From contig CABUHY010000009.1 of NCBI GenBank assembly GCA_902491475.1, positions 15,733 through 79,732 on the forward strand: a stretch of DNA of 64,000 nt, written 5' to 3'. The DNA comes from an uncultured Eubacteriales bacterium (GTDB lineage: Bacteria > Bacillota > Clostridia > Oscillospirales > Acutalibacteraceae). Position numbers and translations under genes: made by a program. Under the pieces are notes generated by a model. The model ran no database searches, was not told the DNA's origin, and saw nothing but the letters and a program-made list of their open reading frames with translations. This document shows, one piece after another, positions 51,886-58,750 of the stretch (its first letter is position 1; every line of letters begins with the position of its first letter).

Positions 51886-52821
51886 TCAGTTGATATTTAT
51901 ATCGGCAAAAATCGGATAATGGTCCGACATATTGCTCAAATAGCCGTAGGACAAAAGCGCAAAGGTCTCGGTCTCTGCGTTGCCCTTTATGAATATATGG
52001 TCGTAAGACGGATATTCCCACGCCTGCGCTTCTCCGAACACTTTGTTGTTGCAGTTGAATTTTGCGTCCGTAAGATTTTGCGCAAGTGAATTATAAATCT
52101 CCGGAATATCAATCTCTCTTGTTTCGGGAGTGTCCTCCATAGTGTTGAAGTCTCCCGTTGAAAATACGGGGCAGTTATATTCTGCCGAAAGGCGGTCAAT
52201 CTCGCTCAAAAGCTCGTCTTTTTGTGAGCGCATAACCTGTGTAAGCTCTTCTTCCCTACCGTCACGCAGCAGGTCAAAATGAGTGCTTGTAACGGCAAAG
52301 CGCTTACCTGTTTCCTTGACCTCAAAAACGCCCCAGACAACTCTGCGCAGCCTTGGGTTGTCGCCGTTTTCATAGGCAAAATTTCCGCTGTCTATAAGAT
52401 TGAGGGTATCTGAATTGTATGCCATTGCCGTCATTCTGACAAAGACACCCGAAGAGAACGGGAAAAGGAGCTTGTAGCCGTCGGGAAGATTGTTTTGAAG
52501 CAGGCAATACCAGCTGTCGCACATTTCCTGTATGCCTATGACATCGGGCTTATATTCGTTTATAACCTCCGTATACTGCTTTGCCCTCGGCTTTGCGGGC
52601 GTGCCGCCCCAACTTTTATAATGCACCAAAAGATTTGACGACATTATACGAACATCGGTTTCTTTTCGGAAAGCGTCCGCCTTAAGGCTTTGCGAAAAGC
52701 CATCGGGCAAGGCTTCGGACGATATATTTCCCCTGCCGAAAAATATTGCTGTCGGCACTGCCGTAACAAGCAGCACAAAGGCAACCGCTGACGATAAAAT
52801 TATTTTGGTTTTCTTTTTCAT
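51886..52821 (-). CDS. Secreted endonuclease/exonuclease/phosphatase-family protein
   Basis: 311 residues. An N-terminal hydrophobic segment (about 5-29 after KKKTK) is a signal or anchor. The EEP fold follows: IMSSNLLVHY near residue 60, GIQEMCD near 97, TSTHFDLL near 180, FSTGDFNTMED near 224, and a final DHYPIFADI. Substrates of the fold include nucleic acids, phosphoinositides and sphingomyelin; none can be chosen here. The start at 52821 has AAAGGGA upstream. Confidence 0.88.
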   Translation of the reverse strand: MKKKTKIILSSAVAFVLLVTAVPTAIFFGRGNISSEALPDGFSQSLKADAFRKETDVRIMSSNLLVHYKSWGGTPAKPRAKQYTEVINEYKPDVIGIQEMCDSWYCLLQNNLPDGYKLLFPFSSGVFVRMTAMAYNSDTLNLIDSGNFAYENGDNPRLRRVVWGVFEVKETGKRFAVTSTHFDLLRDGREEELTQVMRSQKDELLSEIDRLSAEYNCPVFSTGDFNTMEDTPETREIDIPEIYNSLAQNLTDAKFNCNNKVFGEAQAWEYPSYDHIFIKGNAETETFALLSYGYLSNMSDHYPIFADININ

Positions 52822-52884
52822 AAAAAATCCCTTTATAAATATGATAAGCATATTATATAAAATCCTTTATGTTAAGTCAAACCG

Positions 52885-52924
52885 AAAAATCCTCCCGAAA
52901 GAGCGATACGCTCCCCCGAGAGGA
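52885..52924 (-). terminator. Intrinsic terminator of the Amt-PII gene
   Basis: A 16-bp stem (with G-T pairs) around a TAT loop, arms beginning TCCTCTCG and ending CGGGAGGA on the minus strand, followed by five Ts, just after the stop. Confidence 0.9.
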
Positions 52925-52937
52925 CCTTTTTTGTATT

Positions 52938-54653
52938 TTATTCTACATCCTGCAATGCCGCATAATCTCTTTCGCCCGTGCGAACCTTAACAACCTTTGC
53001 AACATTGTAAACGAATATCTTACCGTCTCCGATATGACCCGTATACAAAGCCTTTGTAGCGGCTTCAATGATTTTTTCAACGGGTATCTTGCTTACGACC
53101 ACTTCGACCTTTATCTTGGGAAGCAAAGCGCTGTCAAGCTCTGCGCCCCTGTATTTTTCGCCGCTTCCTTTCTGTATGCCGCAGCCCATAACCTGCGTTA
53201 CGGTCATACCGGTTACACCCAGCTCATTGAGAGCCACCTTCAGCGCCTCGAACTTTGCAAGCTGAACGATAATCGAAACCTTGTGCATACCGCTGTCTGC
53301 CTCGGGCGGTAATTCGGGCTCACGCACAACCTTTACGGCAGCCGCAATCTTTTCGGGGCTTGCCTTGGTTATATCGTCCTCGCCCAAGTCGGTATTTTCG
53401 TTTATGCTCAAGTCCGCATAGCTTGCGTCGTTAATCGCAAAGCCCGCATATGCGCTTGTAAGTCCGTGCTCGTGAACATCCAAGCCGTCAATTTCCTCTT
53501 TTTCGGAAACACGCAAGCCGATGGTCTTTTTGATAATCGTAAAGATGATAAACATCGTCACAAGCACCCAAGCCGCAACTGCGACAACGCCCAAAAGCTG
53601 TATACCAAGGAACTTAAAGCCGTGTCCGTAGAAAAGTCCCTCGCTTGTTGAGAAAAGACCCGTAGCAACAGTGCCCCATGCACCGTTTACGCAGTGAACG
53701 GATACCGCACCGACGGGGTCGTCGATTTTTGCAATCTTGTCAAAGAACTCAACGGAGAAAATGCAAAGCACGCCTGCTATCGCACCGATAATCGCCGCAC
53801 CGTAGGGGTTTACGACATCACAGCCTGCGGTTATTGCGACAAGACCTGCCAGAGCGCCGTTAAAGGTAAGCGAAACATCGGGCTTGCCGTATCTTACCCA
53901 GCTTGTAATCAAAGCAGCAACAGTAGCCATAGCCGCCGCAAGGTTTGTATTAAAGCAGATAAGTCCCGCAGAAGTCATTGTATCGTCGCCGGTCATGCTG
54001 ACGGTCGAGCCGCCGTTAAAGCCGAACCAACAGAACCAAAGAATAAACACACCGAGTGCCATGGCGGTAAGATTATGTCCGGGAATTGCCCTCGGCTTTC
54101 CGTCCTTACCGTATTTACCGATTCTCGGTCCGAGCATCGCCGCACCGAGGCAAGCCGTTACGCCGCCGACAAAGTGTACAGCAGTCGAGCCCGCAAAGTC
54201 GTGGAAGCCGATTTGTGAAAGCCAACCGCCGCCCCATATCCAGTGACCCGAAATCGGGTAAACTATGAGGCTTATCGCCGCCGAATAACAGCAGTAAGCG
54301 CTGAACTTTGTGCGCTCTGCCATTGAGCCCGAAACGATTGTCGCCGCCGTAGCGCAGAACACCGTCTGAAACACCGCATAGACCCATACGGGAAGCGTAC
54401 CGAAGTCGTAATCTCCCCTGATAAACGGGTCAAAGCCGCCTATGAGCGGGCCCGAGCCTGCGAACATAATTCCGAAGCCCACAAGCCAGAAGCACGGAGT
54501 ACCGATACAGAAATCCATCATATTCTTCATCAGAATATTACCCGTGTTCTTTGCCCTTGTAAGTCCTGCCTCGCACAGCGCAAAGCCCGCCTGCATAAAG
54601 AACACCAGGAATGCGCCGACCAGCGTCCATGTGACATCTGCCGAATTGAACAT
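52938..54653 (-). CDS. Ammonium transporter fused to a C-terminal PII signalling domain
   Basis: 571 residues. Residues 1-405 are an Amt/MEP/Rh channel with eleven helices; the twin pore histidines are in AVHFVGG near 158 and SVHCVNGAWG near 310. After a linker of about 50 residues, a complete PII (GlnB/GlnK) domain spans about 455-571 (HKVSIIVQLAKFEAL, YTGHIGDGKIF, VRTGE). In the T-loop the motif RGAEY reads RGAEL, so the usual uridylylation Tyr51 is absent while Tyr46 remains. The fusion would gate ammonium uptake directly by 2-oxoglutarate/ATP/ADP. A start ATG with GAGAGGGA lies upstream. Confidence 0.94.
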   Translation of the reverse strand: MFNSADVTWTLVGAFLVFFMQAGFALCEAGLTRAKNTGNILMKNMMDFCIGTPCFWLVGFGIMFAGSGPLIGGFDPFIRGDYDFGTLPVWVYAVFQTVFCATAATIVSGSMAERTKFSAYCCYSAAISLIVYPISGHWIWGGGWLSQIGFHDFAGSTAVHFVGGVTACLGAAMLGPRIGKYGKDGKPRAIPGHNLTAMALGVFILWFCWFGFNGGSTVSMTGDDTMTSAGLICFNTNLAAAMATVAALITSWVRYGKPDVSLTFNGALAGLVAITAGCDVVNPYGAAIIGAIAGVLCIFSVEFFDKIAKIDDPVGAVSVHCVNGAWGTVATGLFSTSEGLFYGHGFKFLGIQLLGVVAVAAWVLVTMFIIFTIIKKTIGLRVSEKEEIDGLDVHEHGLTSAYAGFAINDASYADLSINENTDLGEDDITKASPEKIAAAVKVVREPELPPEADSGMHKVSIIVQLAKFEALKVALNELGVTGMTVTQVMGCGIQKGSGEKYRGAELDSALLPKIKVEVVVSKIPVEKIIEAATKALYTGHIGDGKIFVYNVAKVVKVRTGERDYAALQDVE

Positions 54654-54683
54654 AAAAATCCCTCTCTTCGCTTTATTAAATAC

Positions 54684-54774
54684 AAAAAAGGCGTCGGACA
54701 GCTTTGTTCTGTCCGGCGCCTTTGCCGTATAAAAATGATGTGCCTATGTTAGCACGAAGTTTTTTGTCGGTCAA
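54684..54774 (-). promoter_or_regulatory. amt promoter and leader terminator
   Basis: Minus-strand -35 TTGACC (54769-54774), 17 bp, -10 TAACAT (54746-54751). The predicted transcript reaches within about 20 bases a strong terminator: GGCGCCGGACAG pairing with CTGTCCGACGCC, loop of seven, then six Ts (54684-54720), all upstream of the amt ribosome site. It must be bypassed for expression, so attenuation is likely. The loop is not the hexaloop expected of ANTAR targets. Confidence 0.7.
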
Positions 54775-54861
54775 GACAAAATTATCGGATTTTGTAAATT
54801 TCGGTAATTTAGCACTGCAAAAAATTGATTTTCGGAAAAATGTTTGTTAAAAATAACATAA

Positions 54862-55407
54862 TTATTTTTTTGCATTTTTCATAACGGTATCTTTGAGGAA
54901 CAAATAAAAATCCGCATATAAATCTTCGTCTATCGGGTTCGGGTAACTCATAACGGTAAGCCTGTGTCCGTCATAACCGTCTCTGTACGGAGGATGTATA
55001 TGCAAATATAAATTTTCGCAAAAGCCGTTTTGCTCGTAAAAAGATTTTCTTTTCCTTGAAACATCATCTTCGGGCGGGTCTATTTCAAGAATAATATTTT
55101 TACCCGACTTTTTCAAAATTTCAAGTGCTTTACTGCCGTAACCCTTGCACCTCATATTGTCAAGAATACAAAAATGCTCAACATAAACAAACCCGTCCGT
55201 TTCCCAGAACAGGACAATCCCGACAAAAGTCTCTCTATCGTAAATTAAGGCAAATTTATATAACGGGTTGCTCATTATCTCTGCCTGCGACGCCGCTTTT
55301 CTCTGTTCGTTCAGCGGAAAACTGCGCCGATACAAATTAAGGGATTCGGTATATAAAGGATGGGACTCATCCGCAAATTCAAATCTCAATTTCGCCTCAC
55401 AATTCAT
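54862..55407 (-). CDS. GNAT family N-acetyltransferase
   Basis: 181 residues. The acetyl-CoA-binding motif is visible as NMRCKGYGSKAL near residue 85-96 (R/Q-x-x-G-x-G/A type), followed by ILEIDPPEDD and FYEQNGF. The start is taken as the ATG at 55407, which overlaps the preceding GNAT gene by 11 bp and lacks a good ribosome site, implying translational coupling. Substrate unknown. Confidence 0.82.
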   Translation of the reverse strand: MNCEAKLRFEFADESHPLYTESLNLYRRSFPLNEQRKAASQAEIMSNPLYKFALIYDRETFVGIVLFWETDGFVYVEHFCILDNMRCKGYGSKALEILKKSGKNIILEIDPPEDDVSRKRKSFYEQNGFCENLYLHIHPPYRDGYDGHRLTVMSYPNPIDEDLYADFYLFLKDTVMKNAKK

Positions 55408-55888
55408 GGTAATAAGGGCAGATGTCCTCATAGTGTCCGTCTTTCATTCTGAAGCCCTTTGGGATAGCTCCGAGCTGAACAAAGCCCAAACGCTCATACA
55501 AATGCCTTGCGTGGATATTTGTGCGTACAACGGCATTGAACTGCAAAACCCCGAAGCCGAGTGTCTTAGCCCTTGAAAGGCAGTCGGAAACAAGCTTTTC
55601 TCCTATGTGCAGTCCTCTTGCCTTTTTGCTTACGGCATAGCTTGCGTTGCAGATGTGTCCGCATCTTCCGACATTGTTCGGATGAAGAATGTAAAGTCCG
55701 AGCACCTCGCCCGTCTCTTCGTCAACCGCCGCGGCAGAAAAGCTCTGTGAAGCAAAGAATTCTTTTCCCGTATCGCCGTCGAGAGTCTCCTCCTGCGGGA
55801 AAGCAATTCCGTCCTCGACAACCTCGTTCCAAATGTTTATCATTTCGGGCAAATCAGCCTCGGTATATTCTCTTACCGTGATGTTCAT
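55397..55888 (-). CDS. GNAT family N-acetyltransferase (Pat/YncA-like)
   Basis: 163 residues. N-terminal IREYTEADLPEMINIWNE-like segment (here VREYTEADL) and the CoA site KKARGLHIGEKLV near residue 92 match GNAT enzymes, with ARHLYERLGF near 132. Relatives act on amino acids or phosphinothricin. AAAGGAAG precedes the ATG. It is coupled to the next GNAT gene and lies 24 bp after the DUF554 stop. Confidence 0.87.
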   Translation of the reverse strand: MNITVREYTEADLPEMINIWNEVVEDGIAFPQEETLDGDTGKEFFASQSFSAAAVDEETGEVLGLYILHPNNVGRCGHICNASYAVSKKARGLHIGEKLVSDCLSRAKTLGFGVLQFNAVVRTNIHARHLYERLGFVQLGAIPKGFRMKDGHYEDICPYYHEL

Positions 55889-55912
55889 AATAATGCTTCC
55901 TTTATTTGAATT

Positions 55913-56638
55913 TTAATTAAAGAACGGCAAAAACGCCGCAATTACCGCAAACACAAGCGACGGCAAAAGGTTTGCCACCCGTATTTTTTTGCCCCACACA
56001 AGGTTTATTCCGACGCAGAAAATCAAAATCGAGCCGATAAGCGAGATGAAATTCAACGCCTGTGCGGTCATATACGGCTTGATAAATACCGCAAGAAGAG
56101 TAACAAGCCCCTCAAAGACAAAAACGGGTATTGCAGAAAAAATACAGCCCTTTCCCATTGAGCAGGTCATCACAAGCACAATAATGAAGTCGAGTACCGA
56201 CTTTGCCGCAAGGATTGACCAGTCGCCCGTTATGCCGTCCTCCAGTGCGCCGACAATCGCCATTGCGCCTATGGACACGGTAAGAGAAGCTGTCACAAAT
56301 CCGTCAACGAAAGAAGTGTCTTTTGAATTTTTGGTTTTCTCTTTCAGCCATTCTCCGAAGCGCTCAAAGCCGTGCTCTATATTCAAAAGCTCGCCCGTAA
56401 CAGCGCCCAAAACGAGACATATTGTAATCAGCATACTGTACTCGGAAACAAGTCTACCGTCACTGATTTTCAGCATTTTCTCCATAGCGCCTGCCGTTCC
56501 GATAAACAAAACGCATATTCCGCAGGCAAGCTGAACCGTTTCCCTGAACCGTTCTTTCATCAGCTTACCGCCGAGCAAGCCGATAACTCCCCCGACCACG
56601 ATTGCGGCGGAATTTATAAGTGTTCCCGTACCTATCAT
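55913..56638 (-). CDS. DUF554 membrane protein
   Basis: 241 residues with about seven hydrophobic helices. The start MIGTGTLINSAAIVVGGVIG and GICVLFIG near residue 40 are hallmarks of DUF554 (YdfK/YqgA-type) proteins, a possible transporter family without proven substrate. The ATG overlaps the LOG-family gene stop by 4 bp. Confidence 0.9.
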   Translation of the reverse strand: MIGTGTLINSAAIVVGGVIGLLGGKLMKERFRETVQLACGICVLFIGTAGAMEKMLKISDGRLVSEYSMLITICLVLGAVTGELLNIEHGFERFGEWLKEKTKNSKDTSFVDGFVTASLTVSIGAMAIVGALEDGITGDWSILAAKSVLDFIIVLVMTCSMGKGCIFSAIPVFVFEGLVTLLAVFIKPYMTAQALNFISLIGSILIFCVGINLVWGKKIRVANLLPSLVFAVIAAFLPFFN

Positions 56639-57183
56639 TTCACTGTGTTCCCTTTTTCTATAATCGTCTTAATCTCTTCAAGGTTCTCCGCAAAGTATAT
56701 ACCCTGCTGTCTTTCCTCGGTTGAAAGCCCCATATCAATCATATGCCCGAGCAAAGCTTTAAGCCCGTCGTAGTAGCCGTTGAGATTATATAAAATACAC
56801 GGTGCGTCAAGGTGCTTTAACGACACCTTTGACATAACCTCGGTAATTTCCTCAAGCGTGCCCGTACCGCCCGGGAATGCGATAAAGGCGTCGCCGAGTT
56901 CAATCATTTTTGTTTTTCTCTCCGTCATATCCTCGGTTACTATAAGCTCCGTAAGCCCGTCGTATTGAAGCTCTGCATCAATAAAAAACTGCGGTTCAAC
57001 GCCCGTAACCTTGCCGCCCGAAGCCAGAACGCTGTTTGCGATAACACCCATAAGACCCGAATCCGAGCCGCCGTAAACCAAGTCGTTACCGCTCTCGCCT
57101 ATCCATTTTCCGAGCTCCCGTACGGCGTCTTTAAGCGTTTTATCCTTGCCCTCAAACGCACCGAGATAAACTGTAATATTCAT
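56635..57183 (-). CDS. LOG family (TIGR00730) Rossmann-fold protein
   Basis: 182 residues. The signature PGGTGTLEE near residue 103-111 and GGSDSGLMG near 38 define the LOG/lysine decarboxylase-like family, whose characterised members are cytokinin riboside 5'-monophosphate phosphoribohydrolases, cleaving the N-glycosidic bond of nucleotide 5'-monophosphates. The physiological substrate in Clostridia is not known. AAAGG precedes the ATG. It lies between GNAT and DUF554 genes on the same strand. Confidence 0.92.
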   Translation of the reverse strand: MNITVYLGAFEGKDKTLKDAVRELGKWIGESGNDLVYGGSDSGLMGVIANSVLASGGKVTGVEPQFFIDAELQYDGLTELIVTEDMTERKTKMIELGDAFIAFPGGTGTLEEITEVMSKVSLKHLDAPCILYNLNGYYDGLKALLGHMIDMGLSTEERQQGIYFAENLEEIKTIIEKGNTVK

Positions 57184-57184
57184 A

Positions 57185-57631
57185 TCATTTTCCTTTCAAT
57201 TCCATATACAAAAGCGGATACGGGTTGCCCTCTTCGTCAAAATCGGTTCGCTTATATGCCGAAAAGCCCATATGCCTGTAAAAACCGACCGCCTGCGGAT
57301 TTTGCTCGTTTACCGTAAGCTCGCAAACTCCGTATTCTTTTATCGCAAGGTCAAGTAATTTTTTACCGTACCCCTTACCGCACATTTCAGGCGACAGGAA
57401 CAGCATTTCAAGCCTTTTTCCGTCAATACCCATAAAGCCGCAGAGCGTTCCGCCGTTTTCAAGCACAAAAAGCCTCGGAACACCGATGAGCGCCTGCGGA
57501 ACATATTTTTTTATCGCCTGTATTTCCTTTTCGGACAAAAAGGTGTGCGTAGCCTTGACAGAGCTTTCCCAAACCGATAAAAGTCCGTTTATCGTGACTT
57601 CGGAACGCTCTTTTTCTTCATAAATACGCAT
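57185..57631 (-). CDS. GNAT family N-acetyltransferase
   Basis: 148 residues. The CoA-binding motif is MCGKGYGKKLL near residue 89-98, with ELTVNEQNPQAVGFYRHMGF near 110 typical of the RimI/ElaA-like group (shown here in part as NPQAVGFY). The start at 57631 has GGAGGTG eight bases upstream; an ATG twenty codons further would run through the terminator hairpin and is rejected. It starts a small group with LOG and DUF554. Confidence 0.87.
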   Translation of the reverse strand: MRIYEEKERSEVTINGLLSVWESSVKATHTFLSEKEIQAIKKYVPQALIGVPRLFVLENGGTLCGFMGIDGKRLEMLFLSPEMCGKGYGKKLLDLAIKEYGVCELTVNEQNPQAVGFYRHMGFSAYKRTDFDEEGNPYPLLYMELKGK

Positions 57632-57644
57632 AAATGCACCTCCG

Positions 57645-57682
57645 CAAAAAAATAACAGGCAACCCTTTGATTGCCTGTTATT
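57645..57682 (-). terminator. Intrinsic terminator after the LRR lipoprotein gene
   Basis: Arms AATAACAGGCAA and TTGCCTGTTATT with an 8-base loop, followed by a T-run on the minus strand, 12 bp after the LRR gene stop. Confidence 0.92.
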
Positions 57683-57694
57683 ATAAGCCAAAAA

Positions 57695-58750
57695 TTATAC
57701 GGTTTCAAGTGCAATATCGTGAGACGAAGCATATTTTGCAAGCGTACTGCCGCTCGGAGCAATAACCTTTACCTCGGGCGCACCGTCGAAAACATCCTTT
57801 TCCATAGTTTCGATACCGCTACCGCCCGTGCAGGTTTTAAGTCCTGTGCAGTTATAGAAAATATACGGTTCCATCGTCTTTAACGATTCGGGAAGAACGA
57901 CATCGGTCAATGACGAGCACTCTTCAAAAGCACCCTTTCGGAGCGTCTCGACGCCGTTTCCGATTACAAGCTTTTCAGCCGAACGGCACTGATAAAACGC
58001 ACTTGTTTCGATAAGCTTACAACTGTCGGGGATAACGATTTCCTTTGCCGCACGGCATTTGAGGAAAGCGTGGTCGCCTATCGTTTCAAGACCGTCTCCG
58101 AGAATGATTTTGTCGGCACTGAAGCACTTTGCAAATGCCCAGTTGTCTATTGTCTTTATACCGTCGGGAAGAACTATTTCCGTAAGCTTGTCGTCATAAT
58201 AGAACGCCTTCTGACATATCTTTTCGGGTGCTCCGTTAAACACAAGCGTTGTCAGCGAGCCTTTGCCCTCGCTCTTTGTATCGTCGCCGTTGCTTTCAAA
58301 TGAGCTTACGCCGATAATCTTGATATTCTTGCCGAAGGTTACCTTTTCAATACTCTTGCAGTACATAAACGCATAGTTTCCGACAGCTTCAAGAGAGTCC
58401 GGCAAAACCACTTCGGTAATTTTTTCGTTTTCATAAAAACTCTTGTTTTCAACGCCTATAACGCTGTATCCGCCGAGCTCCGACGGAATTTCAAGCACTC
58501 CGCCGTTTCCCGAATAAGCGGTAATTACAGCTGTGCCGTCATCATAGACGGAATATGTGTAATCCCCCTCGGTCTTTCCCGTCTCGGAAACGGTTTTACC
58601 GAGCACATCCGCAACCTTTTCCATTGCGGGGTCGTATGTGTCGCCGATGTCAATCGAAAACGCACTCAAAACATCCTTTGCGGAACATCCGCAGAGCACA
58701 ACCGAAAATACAAGACAGCAAAGAATAACTGCAATAATTTTTTTCTTCAT
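57695..58750 (-). CDS. BspA-type leucine-rich-repeat lipoprotein (LRR_5)
   Basis: 351 residues. Signal peptide with lipobox VLCGC (Cys near 20-22). From about residue 75 there are nine to ten repeats of about 23 residues of the LRR_5 pattern (LPDSLEAVGNYAFMYCKSIEKV-type; here seen as VVLPDSLEAVGNYAF, VLPDGIKTIDNWAF, IPDSCKLIETSAF). Such surface proteins bind host or bacterial ligands. Its ATG overlaps the transporter stop (TAATG), so the two genes are coupled. Confidence 0.9.
   Translation of the reverse strand: MKKKIIAVILCCLVFSVVLCGCSAKDVLSAFSIDIGDTYDPAMEKVADVLGKTVSETGKTEGDYTYSVYDDGTAVITAYSGNGGVLEIPSELGGYSVIGVENKSFYENEKITEVVLPDSLEAVGNYAFMYCKSIEKVTFGKNIKIIGVSSFESNGDDTKSEGKGSLTTLVFNGAPEKICQKAFYYDDKLTEIVLPDGIKTIDNWAFAKCFSADKIILGDGLETIGDHAFLKCRAAKEIVIPDSCKLIETSAFYQCRSAEKLVIGNGVETLRKGAFEECSSLTDVVLPESLKTMEPYIFYNCTGLKTCTGGSGIETMEKDVFDGAPEVKVIAPSGSTLAKYASSHDIALETV

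Noticed and set aside
54684..54774. ANTAR antiterminator target in the amt leader
   Set aside because: The loop has seven bases and no second hexaloop hairpin is visible, so the specific class was not called.
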